From assembly GCA_947452415.1 (NCBI GenBank), contig CANGCT010000016.1, positions 1 through 38,418 of the forward strand: 38,418 nucleotides of DNA, given 5' to 3'. A program made the position numbers and the translations under genes. Source of the DNA: Flavobacteriaceae bacterium. Its GTDB lineage: Bacteria > Bacteroidota > Bacteroidia > Flavobacteriales > Flavobacteriaceae. Numbering within the stretch: position 1 is the stretch's first letter; every line of letters begins with the position of its first letter. Below are positions 17,319-27,757 of the stretch, in pieces. Below the pieces are notes generated by a model that did not search any database, was not told the DNA's origin, and saw nothing but the letters and a program-made list of their open reading frames with translations.

Positions 17319-18008
17319 TTAGGTATTAATTTTTTCTTCAACTAATTCTAAAACAGCATCAAATTGCTCCTCACGAGTTAAATACGAATTGTCAATTTCA
17401 ATTGCATCTTCTGCCATTACTAGAGGAGAATCATCTCTGTGGGTGTCTATGTAATCGCGTTCTTGAACATTTGCTAATACTTCTTCATAAGTTACCGTAT
17501 CACCTTTGGCATCTAATTCGTCAAATCGTCTTTGGGCACGAGTTTCTGGACTAGCAGTCATGAATATTTTCAATTCAGCATCCGGGAAAACTACGGTTGC
17601 AATATCTCTTCCGTCCATTACAATGGCTTTATTCTTGCCCATTTCTTGTTGTTGTTCTACCAATTTTACACGAACTTCCGAAATTTCGGCAATTTTACTT
17701 ACAAAACTAGAAACCTCAATAGTTCGTATTTCTTTTTCTACATTCACCTCATTCAAATACATTTCAGCAAAACCTAAATCGGCATTGAACTGGAAATGTA
17801 ATTTAATACTTGAAAGACTATTTACTAAGGATTCTTTATCTAAAAAATCTTTAGAAATATAGCCGTTTTCCATTGCAAATAAGGTAATAGCACGATACAT
17901 TGCACCAGTGTCTACATAGATATATCCTAAATGTTTGGCTAATTGTTTGGCTAAAGTACTTTTTCCGGTAGAGGAAAAACCGTCAATTGCAATAGTAATT
18001 TTTTTCAT
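17319..18008 (-). CDS. cmk: (d)CMP kinase
   Basis: ITIAIDGFSSTGKSTLAKQLA P-loop; VDTGAMYRAIT; VMDGRDIATVVFPDAELKIF. Confidence 0.96.
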   Translation of the reverse strand: MKKITIAIDGFSSTGKSTLAKQLAKHLGYIYVDTGAMYRAITLFAMENGYISKDFLDKESLVNSLSSIKLHFQFNADLGFAEMYLNEVNVEKEIRTIEVSSFVSKIAEISEVRVKLVEQQQEMGKNKAIVMDGRDIATVVFPDAELKIFMTASPETRAQRRFDELDAKGDTVTYEEVLANVQERDYIDTHRDDSPLVMAEDAIEIDNSYLTREEQFDAVLELVEEKINT

Positions 18009-18086
18009 ATTTTTGGTGGCATAAAGGCGCTAAGTATACTAAATTTTGTTGTTACAAAGATAAGTAAGGAATTAAGAAACTAAAAT

Positions 18087-19109
18087 CTAATTTTGAAAAT
18101 TCATGGTCAAGCCAAAAAGACTTGAGTTTCCTGCTAAGGAATATCTGGAATAAGAATAATTGAATTTAATATTTCCCATTTTCAATCCAAAACCCAAAGA
18201 TATTCCTGAGAAATTACGTTGGTCTACCACTCGAAGTTCTTCTGCACGTCGGAAATTATATCCAAAACGTAAATTAAATCCTTTTTTGGGAAACAATTCG
18301 CCTCCAAAAACCACGTGGCGAAGCACATTGTTCATAAAACCAACTTTTTCGGGAGTTACTGATCCATCAATGCTGCTTATTGCTCTGTTAGGATTGGAAA
18401 ATGCAATATTCCATTGTTGCAGATTTTCTAACGTTAAATGCCATCGTAAAGGAACATTTTCTACTTCTTGCGAAACTCCTATCAAAACTTCCAAAGGTAA
18501 TTTCTCTCGAGTTCCAGAATAGGTCGTTATTTGGGTTCCAATATTTCGCACTACCAAAGCCCAATTTACATCGTTTTGTTTATCAATAAACAAAGCACCT
18601 AAATCGGCTGCAGCACCATAAGAAGTATAACTTTCTAAAGAAGACGAAATAAATTTGGCATTACCACCAAAATAAAAATCGGTAAACGGAACGTTATAAG
18701 AATACCCCATTGATAGTGCCATTTCACTTCCTGTAAAGGAAGAAGTTGCAGTTCCGTTTTCATCATAACCATCCAATTTTCCATAATTCACATAATTCAC
18801 ACCAACGTGCAAAGTTTGCAAATGTCGATCGTAGGTATAAGCGTAAGCTGCAGTACCATAAGTAACTGCACCAAAATAACTACCATAATTCACAGCAAGA
18901 TGGTTATCCATTTCTGGATTGATTGTTGCGGGATTAAAATGTGCTTGGTTCACATCTTCGTCAAAAATAGTTAGGACTTTTCCACCTAAAGCGGCCTGCC
19001 TTGGTGAAGTAACCAAATTCAGAAATTGGTATACCGACTTACCTCCTATTTGCCCATAAGTCATGGTGCAAAAAAGTAATACAATGGAGATAAATAGTCT
19101 TTTAATCAT
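18087..19109 (-). CDS. porQ: type IX secretion system protein PorQ
   Basis: GGKSVYQFLNLVTSPRQAALGGK; outer-membrane beta-barrel-like repeats; located next to cmk. Confidence 0.87.
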   Translation of the reverse strand: MIKRLFISIVLLFCTMTYGQIGGKSVYQFLNLVTSPRQAALGGKVLTIFDEDVNQAHFNPATINPEMDNHLAVNYGSYFGAVTYGTAAYAYTYDRHLQTLHVGVNYVNYGKLDGYDENGTATSSFTGSEMALSMGYSYNVPFTDFYFGGNAKFISSSLESYTSYGAAADLGALFIDKQNDVNWALVVRNIGTQITTYSGTREKLPLEVLIGVSQEVENVPLRWHLTLENLQQWNIAFSNPNRAISSIDGSVTPEKVGFMNNVLRHVVFGGELFPKKGFNLRFGYNFRRAEELRVVDQRNFSGISLGFGLKMGNIKFNYSYSRYSLAGNSSLFGLTMNFQN

Positions 19110-19188
19110 ACTAAAATTGGAACTAAACTTAACCTATAACGAAAATGCGAAGATATTATTTTTAAACTTAAAGCAAAAACAGAAATAA

Positions 19189-19221
19189 AAAAGGCATGAG
19201 GTAAAATTTCTCATGCCTTTT
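19189..19221 (-). terminator. rho-independent terminator of lon
   Basis: AAAAGGCATGAG-GTAAAATTT-CTCATGCCTTTT hairpin just after the lon stop; oligo-T on the minus-strand side. Confidence 0.75.
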
Positions 19222-19240
19222 GGATTTTATTAAGTACTAA

Positions 19241-21694
19241 TTAATCTATTATTTTTGCATTTTTAACTTTTTCGTTAGTTAATGCAAGTGCAATAACTTC
19301 ACTCATTTCTTTTACATAATGAAAGGTCAATCCTACCAGATAATCAGCTTTTATTTCTTCAATATCACTTTTATTTTCCTGGCAAAGAATGATTTCTTTG
19401 ATGTTGGCTCTTTTAGCTGCAAGAATTTTTTCTTTAATTCCACCTACCGGTAATACTTTACCACGAAGGGTAATTTCACCAGTCATTGCTAATCCTTTTT
19501 TTATTTTGCGTTGGGTATATAACGAAACTAAAGAGGTTAGCATAGCAATCCCAGCACTTGGTCCATCTTTTGGCGTTGCTCCTTCTGGAACGTGAAGATG
19601 GATGTTGTATTTAGAAATTACATCCGGATTTAATCCGAAAATTTCAGCATTTGCTTTAATATATTCCATTGCAATTGTTGCAGATTCTTTCATAACCGTA
19701 CCTAAATTCCCAGTTAAGGTAAGTATTCCTTTTCCTTTGGAAATCAAGGATTCAATAAAAAGAATATCACCTCCTACAGAAGTCCATGCCAAACCAGTAA
19801 CTACTCCAGCAACCTCATTTCCTTCGGATTTATCGCGCTCTAATTTTGGAGCACCTAGAATTTTTACAATATCTTCATCGGTAACTTTTTTATTGTAATC
19901 TTCCTCCATTGCAACAGATTTGGCAGCATTACGAATTACTTGTGCAACTTTTTGTTCCAAACTTCGAACTCCCGATTCACGAGTATAACCTTCTACAATT
20001 TTTTCAAATTGTTTTTTACCAATTGTTAAATCTTTAGTGTTTAATCCGTGTTCTTTTAATTGTTTTGGAAATAAATGTTGGCGGGCAATTTCTACTTTTT
20101 CTTCTGTGGTATATCCAGTCATTTGGATAACTTCCATTCTATCTCTCAAAGCAGGTTGAATGGTTGACATGGAATTAGAAGTAGCAATAAACATCACTTT
20201 TGACAAGTCATAACCCAATTCAAGGAAATTATCGTAGAAGGAATTGTTTTGTTCTGGATCCAATACTTCTAACAATGCCGAAGAAGGATCGCCTTGATTG
20301 CTAACTGAAAGTTTATCTATTTCATCCAATATAAATACCGGATTGGAAGTAGTTGCTTTTTTAATACTTTGAATAATTCTACCAGGCATGGCACCAATAT
20401 AGGTTTTTCTATGTCCACGAATTTCTGCTTCGTCTCGCAATCCACCTAAGGAAATACGAACGTATTCTCTACCTAAAGCCTGAGCAACCGATTTTCCAAT
20501 AGAAGTTTTTCCAACTCCTGGAGGTCCTGTCAAACAAATAATTGGCGATTTCATATCGTTACGCAGTTTTAAAACTGCAAGATGCTCAATCATTCTTTTT
20601 TTAACATCTTCTAGTCCAAAATGGTCGCGATCTAAAACTTTTTGAGCATGTTTTAAATCGAAATTATCTTTAGAATATTTGTTCCAAGGTAAATCTAAAA
20701 ATAAATCTAAATAGTTTCTTTGTATACCAAAATCAGGCGCTTGCGGATTCATGCGTTGCATTTTGGAAAATTCTTTTTCAAAATGTTTTTGAGTTTTATC
20801 ATCCCATTTCTGGGTTTTGGCACGTTGGCGCATTTCTTCAAATTCTTGCTCGTTAGAAACACCTCCCAATTCTTCTTGGATGGTTTTCATTTGTTGGTGC
20901 AAGAAATATTCGCGTTGTTGTTGGTCTAAATCAAAACGAACTTTAGATTGGATATCGTTTTTCAATTCCAATTTTTGCACCTCTACATTCATGTAACGCA
21001 AGGTTTCTAAGGCTCTTTCTTTAAGAACGTGCATCATCAATAAATTTTGCTTCTCTTCTACAGAAAGATTCATATTAGAAGAAACAAAATTGATTAGAAA
21101 CGATTGACTCTCAATATTTTTTATTGCAAAAGTTGCTTCGGTAGGAATATTCGGACTTTCACGTATTATTTCAATTGCTAATTCTTTAACAGATTCTACA
21201 ATTGCATTAAATTCTTTGTCGTTCTTTTTAGGACGTTTTTCAGGAACTTCTTTAATAGTAGCTGAAATATAGGGTGTTTCTGAAATGACCGAATCAATTT
21301 CAAAACGTTTCTTTCCTTGAAGAATAACGGTAATGTTTCCATCGGGCATTTTTAAAACACGAAGAATTCTAGCAACGGTACCCACATGATGGATATCGTT
21401 TATCGTTGGATCTTCTTCTTCTTCATTTTTTTGAGCAACAACACCAATAATTTTATTCCCTGCATAGGCCTCGTTAATTAACTTAATGGATTTATCTCTA
21501 CCAGCAGTAATTGGAATTACAACTCCTGGAAATAAAACGGTATTTCGTAAAGGTAATATTGGTAAGGAACCTGGAAGTTCTTCGTTGGTCATTTCCTCTT
21601 CATCTTCTGGTGTTAAAAGCGGGATTAACTCTGCTTCTGAATCAAATTCTTGGAGTGACAAACTGTCAAAAGTTATAATTTTTTGATTTGACAT
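19241..21694 (-). CDS. lon: endopeptidase La (ATP-dependent Lon protease)
   Basis: GPPGVGKTSIGKSVAQAL Walker A; HVPEGATPKDGPSAGIAM catalytic Ser region; LAMTGEITLRGKVLPVGGIKEKILAAKR. Confidence 0.97.
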   Translation of the reverse strand: MSNQKIITFDSLSLQEFDSEAELIPLLTPEDEEEMTNEELPGSLPILPLRNTVLFPGVVIPITAGRDKSIKLINEAYAGNKIIGVVAQKNEEEEDPTINDIHHVGTVARILRVLKMPDGNITVILQGKKRFEIDSVISETPYISATIKEVPEKRPKKNDKEFNAIVESVKELAIEIIRESPNIPTEATFAIKNIESQSFLINFVSSNMNLSVEEKQNLLMMHVLKERALETLRYMNVEVQKLELKNDIQSKVRFDLDQQQREYFLHQQMKTIQEELGGVSNEQEFEEMRQRAKTQKWDDKTQKHFEKEFSKMQRMNPQAPDFGIQRNYLDLFLDLPWNKYSKDNFDLKHAQKVLDRDHFGLEDVKKRMIEHLAVLKLRNDMKSPIICLTGPPGVGKTSIGKSVAQALGREYVRISLGGLRDEAEIRGHRKTYIGAMPGRIIQSIKKATTSNPVFILDEIDKLSVSNQGDPSSALLEVLDPEQNNSFYDNFLELGYDLSKVMFIATSNSMSTIQPALRDRMEVIQMTGYTTEEKVEIARQHLFPKQLKEHGLNTKDLTIGKKQFEKIVEGYTRESGVRSLEQKVAQVIRNAAKSVAMEEDYNKKVTDEDIVKILGAPKLERDKSEGNEVAGVVTGLAWTSVGGDILFIESLISKGKGILTLTGNLGTVMKESATIAMEYIKANAEIFGLNPDVISKYNIHLHVPEGATPKDGPSAGIAMLTSLVSLYTQRKIKKGLAMTGEITLRGKVLPVGGIKEKILAAKRANIKEIILCQENKSDIEEIKADYLVGLTFHYVKEMSEVIALALTNEKVKNAKIID

Positions 21695-21860
21695 AGCATA
21701 AATTAGGTCAATATGACATTATTAAATTAGTAATTATTTAGCAAATATAAGATTTGCGCTAGTTTTATTAAAGAAAATTCAATGGGTAACCTTAAAAAAG
21801 TGGCGTACGAATTAATTTTTAATACCTACTTTTAGAGTCAAGGATTATGCCACTAAAAAA

Positions 21861-21881
21861 AATCCGCCATATAGACGGATT
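21861..21881 (-). terminator. rho-independent terminator of the lipoprotein gene
   Basis: On the minus strand AATCCGTCTATATGGCGGATTTTTTTT. Confidence 0.7.
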
Positions 21882-21900
21882 GAAATAGGCCTTTTACTTA

Positions 21901-22518
21901 TTATTGTTTAGTATATACAACCGTAATATTACAAGTTAAATAAGCTGGTGCATGGTTTATGGTATCATAACCAACAACTTGACCATTATTAGCCGTTGCA
22001 GAAATAGTATTTCCTGAAACAGTATAGGTTTCAACAACTGGAGGTGTTGCTGCTGTAGTTAATGTTAATGTATTTCCAACTAAACTCCAAGTTCCGGTAT
22101 CATCTGGGTCTGTAAAACAGGACATTGTTTCTGTGGTACCATTAGAAACAATATCAATCCCTTTAGAATTTGCAACAAAAGTATTATTAGAATTTAATGT
22201 TAAAAGCATATTGTTATAACAATTAGTTTCTGATAATTGATTAGTTGAAGCTGTTCCATCTGAATTCAAATCGGTTGGAATTGAAGTATTAAAAGCAGTC
22301 AAAAGATAAGTACCAACAACAGATGAAGTTGTAATTGTTCCTGTGCTTCCACCTCCAGTAGTCCCACTGATAACAGTAGAATTATTATATTCTGCAAGTT
22401 GTGCAGCCAAAACTGAATCAACTGGTTCATTGTTACAAGAAGAAAAAATAAAAATAGAAGCAAGCAGTATTGTTGCTAAAGAAAGTCGTTGATTATTCAT
22501 AATACTAAATTTGTTCAA
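21901..22518 (-). CDS. lipoprotein, lipocalin-like hypothetical
   Basis: Lipobox-like ASIFIFSSCNN; Ser/Thr/Gly linker; VVGTYLLTAFN, GTWSLVGNTLTLTT pattern. Confidence 0.7.
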   Translation of the reverse strand: MNKFSIMNNQRLSLATILLASIFIFSSCNNEPVDSVLAAQLAEYNNSTVISGTTGGGSTGTITTSSVVGTYLLTAFNTSIPTDLNSDGTASTNQLSETNCYNNMLLTLNSNNTFVANSKGIDIVSNGTTETMSCFTDPDDTGTWSLVGNTLTLTTAATPPVVETYTVSGNTISATANNGQVVGYDTINHAPAYLTCNITVVYTKQ

Positions 22519-22527
22519 ATATAATTA

Positions 22528-23844
22528 TTATTTTTTTAAATCTAAATTATTTTGTTGTGGAACTCGTGTTAAAAGCACCAATCCAATTACAAAAAACACT
22601 CCAAGAAATACAATTGCATTTCGCATGGAACCTGTTATTAAATCTACAGTTCCGTATATGGTCATACCAATAACGATTCCAACTTTTTCCGTAACGTCAT
22701 AAAAACTAAAGAACGAAGCAGTGTCTTTTGTTTCGGGTAATAGTTTTGAATAGGTAGATCGTGCAATAGATTGGATTCCACCCATTACCAAACCTACAAA
22801 CCCTGCAGTTGCATAAAATTCAACTGGAGTGTGAACAAAATAAGCAAAAGCACAAAGTATTGCCCAAACACCATTCAAGAAAATTAAAGTGTTGATATTT
22901 CCAAATTTTTCAGAAGCCCTTGAAGTAATCACAGCACCAACCACAGCAACTAATTGAATTAATAAGATACTTATAATTAAGCCCATGGTTTTATCATCAC
23001 TTTCCCAATTTATTTCAGTTGCACCAAAATAAGTCGCAATAAGCATAACTGTTTGCACTGCCATTATAAATACAAAATAACTATATAAGTATCTTTTTAA
23101 AGCAAGATTTTCTTGCAATTGTTTCCATACTACTTGCAATTCATGAAATCCTTTGAAGATAAAATCTCTTGTTAAAGGAATATTGTTTCTATTTCCTTTT
23201 GGTAAATAATAATAGGTAACATGACTAAAGCCAATCCACCAAATTCCAACCATTACGAAGGAAATTCGCATTGCCATTTTGGGAGATTCAATTCCAAAAG
23301 TATGCGGAAACATCACCATCAATAAATTAATAACTAACAGAATGGTGCTACCTATATACCCCATAGAGAAACCTCTTGCACTCACTCTATCCTGTTGTTC
23401 TGGAAAAGCAATATCTGGTAAATACGAATTATAAAAAACCAAACTTGACCAAAAACCAATTAAACCAAAAAAATAAGCAGTATAACTCCAAAACAAATTA
23501 TCTACTTCAAACCAATATAAACCAATACAAGAAAGTCCTCCTAGATAACAGAAAAATCGCATGAACACTTTTTTATTTCCTAAATAATCGGAAATTCCAG
23601 AAAGTATCGGTGAGCAAATAGCTACTATTAAAAAAGCAAAAGCCGTTACAAAACTTATCATTGCAGTGTCTTTGCATTTCATTCCAAAAAACAAGACATA
23701 GTTTTTGCCGGTTTCTTTAAATATCAATTCGTAAAAAATCGGGAAAACAGCTGATGCGATTACTAAACTATAAACAGAATTGGCCCAATCATAAAATGCC
23801 CAAGCATTAAGAAGTTTTGGATGACCTTTTGGTAAATTTGGCAT
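22528..23844 (-). CDS. MFS transporter, UMF1-like
   Basis: AWAFYDWANSVYSLVIASAVFPIFY; GGIQSIARSTYSKLLPETKDTASFFSFYDVTEK. Confidence 0.88.
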   Translation of the reverse strand: MPNLPKGHPKLLNAWAFYDWANSVYSLVIASAVFPIFYELIFKETGKNYVLFFGMKCKDTAMISFVTAFAFLIVAICSPILSGISDYLGNKKVFMRFFCYLGGLSCIGLYWFEVDNLFWSYTAYFFGLIGFWSSLVFYNSYLPDIAFPEQQDRVSARGFSMGYIGSTILLVINLLMVMFPHTFGIESPKMAMRISFVMVGIWWIGFSHVTYYYLPKGNRNNIPLTRDFIFKGFHELQVVWKQLQENLALKRYLYSYFVFIMAVQTVMLIATYFGATEINWESDDKTMGLIISILLIQLVAVVGAVITSRASEKFGNINTLIFLNGVWAILCAFAYFVHTPVEFYATAGFVGLVMGGIQSIARSTYSKLLPETKDTASFFSFYDVTEKVGIVIGMTIYGTVDLITGSMRNAIVFLGVFFVIGLVLLTRVPQQNNLDLKK

Positions 23845-23919
23845 AATAAAATATAAATTAAAAAAACATTCTAAACAATTAGAATGGTTTCAAATATACT
23901 CTTTTTTTATAATTGGCAA

Positions 23920-24747
23920 CTAGTATTTAAAAGTTACGCCAAATTTTGTGGCTTCTGCTTTTGCTAGCGGAATTAATGCTTTTAAATCGGCAATTCTTGT
24001 AGCATCGGATGGGTGCGTACTAGCAAATTCTGGTGGGGATTGACCAGATGCAGCAGCATTAGCCGACATTCGTTCCCAAAACAAAACTGCCTGCTCAGGA
24101 TTATAACCTGCTATTGCCATTAATATTAATCCTATTTTATCGGCTTCACTTTCATGGCTTCTACTAAACGGAAGCATACCACCATATTGAGTAACAGCTC
24201 CATAAGCAGTCAAAGCTATTTGTTGGGTTTGTGCAGTTTTAGTTCCAACAGCTACTTGAACTCCTGCAGCTCCTAACTGTTGTAATAAACCAGCACTCAT
24301 TCTTTGCTGCCCGTGATTGGCAAGTGCATGAGAAACTTCGTGACCTAAAACAGTTGCTAAACCTGCTTCATCTTTAGTTATTGGTAATATTCCAGAATAA
24401 ACTACAATCTTTCCGCCAGGCATACACCAAGCATTAACTTCCTTGCTATTTACCAATTTATTTTCCCATTGGTACTCTTTTAAATATCCTTGATAACCAT
24501 TGGCATTTAGCCATTTTTCGGCAGCATCTTTTATTTTGGTTCCAACCAATTCTACTCTTTTGGCATCGGAAGTTCCTGCTATAACTTTATTTTCTTTTAA
24601 AAACTGACCGTATTGCTGAAATGCTGATGGCAAAATTTCACTATTTGGAACTAATGCCAAAGTATTTTTACCTGTAAACGGATTTTTGGCACACGAAAAA
24701 ACTATTCCGAAAAAAAGAACACTAACTACTAAACTTTTGTATTTCAT
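23920..24747 (-). CDS. M48 family metalloprotease, lipoprotein
   Basis: HEVSHALANHGQQR (HExxH); SHESEADKIGL; start at MKYKSLVVSVLFFGIVFSCAKNP rather than the longer ORF. Confidence 0.9.
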   Translation of the reverse strand: MKYKSLVVSVLFFGIVFSCAKNPFTGKNTLALVPNSEILPSAFQQYGQFLKENKVIAGTSDAKRVELVGTKIKDAAEKWLNANGYQGYLKEYQWENKLVNSKEVNAWCMPGGKIVVYSGILPITKDEAGLATVLGHEVSHALANHGQQRMSAGLLQQLGAAGVQVAVGTKTAQTQQIALTAYGAVTQYGGMLPFSRSHESEADKIGLILMAIAGYNPEQAVLFWERMSANAAASGQSPPEFASTHPSDATRIADLKALIPLAKAEATKFGVTFKY

Positions 24748-25175
24748 TTTTATACTATTTGTTATCAAATTTACAAAAAAATTAAATTCCAATAAAATGT
24801 AATTAGGGAGAAACTTTATCCACAACAAAACAATTTACTAAATCTAAAGAATCTTTATCAAATATTATTTTTTTGTTATCAATTTCAATTCCTTTTTATT
24901 TCAAAAGGCAATCCAAAAATATTAATTTTAATGGTTTGCTATTGTGTTCAGAAAGTTCCTAGATTATAATACATAGGGAAAAAAGCATTTTTCTTTACCT
25001 TTAACAGAAATGTCTTAAAACTGAAACGTACTTTTTATTATCGCTTCTGTCTTATTCGTATCCAAATGACTTTTCTATCCCTAATTTTAATAAACTTCTA
25101 AAAATAATTAAGGTGATTCTATTGGACCAAAATATTGATGTATTGGATATTTCAGAACTACACATTATATACAAA

Positions 25176-25204
25176 AAAAGCCTTGAATTTCTTCAAGGCT
25201 TTTT
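25176..25204 (-). terminator. intrinsic terminator downstream of tRNA-His (bidirectional shape)
   Basis: AAAAGCCTTGAA-TTTC-TTCAAGGCTTTTT. Confidence 0.7.
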
Positions 25205-25211
25205 AATTAAG

Positions 25212-25286
25212 GGTGGATGACCGGGTTCGAACCGGCGACTTCCGGCACCACAAACCAGCGCTCTAACCAGCTGAGCTACAACCACC
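25212..25286 (-). tRNA. tRNA-His(GTG)
   Basis: Reverse strand GGTGGTTGTAGCTCAGCTGGTTAGAGCGCTGGTTTGTGGTGCCGGAAGTCGCCGGTTCGAACCCGGTCATCCACC; anticodon GTG at 25249..25251; extra 5' G pairing with C73, typical of tRNA-His. Confidence 0.92.
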
Positions 25287-25346
25287 ATTTTAACGAGTGC
25301 AAATATATTGCAAAAGTTTTCCTTTTGCAAGGAAAAATTAAAAAAA

Positions 25347-26063
25347 TTAAATCAAATCACTTAAACTATTGACAGCCATATACCTTTCAACGGTAAATCC
25401 TTCACCATGCTCTACTCCTATAATCCTTCCTAAATCTTGGGCACGATATTTTACACTATCTAAGAAGTTTTTAGAAGTAATTGGTGATTCTGGCTCATTA
25501 GTATTTGGATTATAAAATTGAGAACCATAAGCTAAAATAGATTTCATTTTAATCTCTAGAAAGCCTGAAATATTTACTACAAAATCGGGAGTAATGTTTT
25601 CCCATTGTATATAATGATAAACAACTTTTGGTCGCCATACTTCTTGAAGTATTCCATCAATAGATGTTTCTATCCTACGCAATCCTGAAAGAAAACAAGC
25701 ATCTGAAACTAATTTACTTCCTTTTCCGTGATCAATATGCCGGTCCTGAATTGCATTACATATAACAATTTCTGGTTGGTACTTTCTAATCTTTTCAACA
25801 ACTTTCATTTGATGTACTTCATCATTAATGAAGAAACCGTCCCGCATATCTAGATTTTCTCTTATAGAAATACCTAAAATCTCAGAAGCTTTTGCAGATT
25901 CCGAATTACGAATAGTAACAGAACCTCGAGTTCCTAATTCTCCACGTGTTAAATCGACTATACCTACTTTTTTTCCTAGGCTAATTTCTTTTGCAATGGT
26001 ACCACTACATCCTAATTCTACATCATCTGGATGGGCTCCAAAGGCTAGTATGTCTAATTTCAT
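25347..26063 (-). CDS. bshB1: bacillithiol biosynthesis deacetylase BshB1
   Basis: LAFGAHPDDVELGCSGTIAKEISLGKKVGIVDLTRGELGTRGS; IQDRHIDHGKGS. Confidence 0.93.
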   Translation of the reverse strand: MKLDILAFGAHPDDVELGCSGTIAKEISLGKKVGIVDLTRGELGTRGSVTIRNSESAKASEILGISIRENLDMRDGFFINDEVHQMKVVEKIRKYQPEIVICNAIQDRHIDHGKGSKLVSDACFLSGLRRIETSIDGILQEVWRPKVVYHYIQWENITPDFVVNISGFLEIKMKSILAYGSQFYNPNTNEPESPITSKNFLDSVKYRAQDLGRIIGVEHGEGFTVERYMAVNSLSDLI

Positions 26064-26101
26064 AATCTAAATATTAATGTGCAAAGTTAGTTATAAACTA
26101 C

Positions 26102-27178
26102 TTACAAGATTTTTTTTATTGTTTGCGATTTATTCACGGTTTCCAAAAACTCTTTTTCGGGGTCGCTCCCGATATTAATTCCGCAACCAATAAATAATTG
26201 TGCTTGCGCAACTTTTGATTTAGAATCCATTCTAAGTTTCATGCAACGTAAATTTACGAATAAATCGCAGACTCCTTCCTTATAAATTAAGAAATCTTTA
26301 TTCCATTCGCCTAAATATCCTGCGTAAAATTCTCTTTCGTAACCTTCATTTTTCAAAATAAACTCTTTGGCTATTTCTTTAGGAAATCCACAAACTGCAG
26401 GGGTTGGATGCAACAAATTTATTATTTTTGGTAAATCCATTTGGGAACTTAAAGTGGCTTCAATATCGGTTTTAATATGAACTACAGAACCTGCCTGAAA
26501 AGAATAAGGCTCCGATTTAGTAACGGCGCTAGAAACCGTATGAAGTGTGTTTACAATAAAATCTGTAACAGTTTGTTGTTCATTTAATTCTTTCTCTTCC
26601 CATATAACTTTTTGTGATTCAGTATTTAACTGTGTTCCAGCTAAAGCAACAGTTTTAATTTTATTGTTTTCAATTTTAACAAATTGTTCAGGAGTGGCTC
26701 CCATCCAAAAACCAACTTTAGGATGATAAAAACAATACTTAAACGCAGTTGGATAATTCGAAACTAAAGAATTAAAAACCAATTCCAATTGAAAATTATC
26801 CAAATCAATTAATTCCTTTCTAGATAAAACTACTTTTTCAAAAGAACCTTTTTCAATTTCTTGAAGCGCTTTTTTAACTAGGTTTTCAAAATTATCTTTG
26901 GCAGTACCATCTATAATATATTCTTTAGTATTTGAAAAAATACAATCTAAATCATTAACCTTTTCCACATAAACATCGGAATATTTTTCTGGAATTAAAT
27001 ATTTTTTTTCGTTATCAAATGATACAAAGGCAAAGCCAGCACTTCCTTCCTCCAACAAAAACAATTCGTCATTTTTTTGAAAAAGTGCAATTGTTTTATC
27101 CGAATTGGGTTTGCAATAGCTTACAAATGGCAATTTAGCATACAATTGTTCGGCTATCTTTTGGAATAAAGTACTCAT
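26102..27178 (-). CDS. menF: isochorismate synthase / chorismate-binding protein
   Basis: FEKVVLSRKE, PEQFVKI..KTVALAGT, LLHPTPAVCGFPKEIAKEFI, FIGCGINIGSDPEKEFLET. Confidence 0.87.
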   Translation of the reverse strand: MSTLFQKIAEQLYAKLPFVSYCKPNSDKTIALFQKNDELFLLEEGSAGFAFVSFDNEKKYLIPEKYSDVYVEKVNDLDCIFSNTKEYIIDGTAKDNFENLVKKALQEIEKGSFEKVVLSRKELIDLDNFQLELVFNSLVSNYPTAFKYCFYHPKVGFWMGATPEQFVKIENNKIKTVALAGTQLNTESQKVIWEEKELNEQQTVTDFIVNTLHTVSSAVTKSEPYSFQAGSVVHIKTDIEATLSSQMDLPKIINLLHPTPAVCGFPKEIAKEFILKNEGYEREFYAGYLGEWNKDFLIYKEGVCDLFVNLRCMKLRMDSKSKVAQAQLFIGCGINIGSDPEKEFLETVNKSQTIKKIL

Positions 27179-27618
27179 TATCTTCTAGGTAAAACCATAT
27201 TAGTCAATTTGCAAAGCGAAATTAAATTCTCCTTTTCATCTACAATTCTAATTTCCCACAAGTGAATACTTGCTCCTTTATGAAGAATCCTTGCCGTAGC
27301 AGTAACAATTCCTTCTTTTTTACTTCTAACATGATTTGCCGAAATTTCTATGCCGCGAACTTCTTGCTTTTCAGGATTAACAAACATTAAAGATGCAGCA
27401 CTACCCACACTTTCTGCTAACGCTACAGAAGCACCGCCATGCAACAACCCCATTGGTTGGTGTACTCTTGAAGTTACAGGCATGGTTGCCACCAGAAAAT
27501 CTTCGCCAGCGTCGGTATATTCAATCTCTAAAGTTTGCATTAAAGTGTTTTTAGACCAATCATTGCAAAGTTGTAGCATTTTTTCTCTATCAAAAACCAT
27601 GGGTATATTTTTTGGCAA
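27178..27618 (-). CDS. PaaI-type hotdog-fold thioesterase
   Basis: QPMGLLHGGASVALAESVGS; start overlaps the stop of the chorismate-binding gene. Confidence 0.88.
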   Translation of the reverse strand: MPKNIPMVFDREKMLQLCNDWSKNTLMQTLEIEYTDAGEDFLVATMPVTSRVHQPMGLLHGGASVALAESVGSAASLMFVNPEKQEVRGIEISANHVRSKKEGIVTATARILHKGASIHLWEIRIVDEKENLISLCKLTNMVLPRR

Positions 27619-27757
27619 AATTAGTGTTTTTTAATAGATATGTAGAATTTGTTTACCATTAACAAACTAAAATACATCTTTTCACGTTATCTATTTTAGA
27701 AATTGCAGTTTTAAGTTTTCAAATAATTACCTACATTTACAAATTAGAATTTTAGAC

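Noticed and set aside
19389-19898. Plus ORFs antisense to lon
   Set aside because: Shadow ORFs of the Lon protease domain.
21707-21717. Small GTCAATATGAC palindrome near the lon start as a heat-shock operator
   Set aside because: Only 4-bp arms; expected by chance and no matching known operator.
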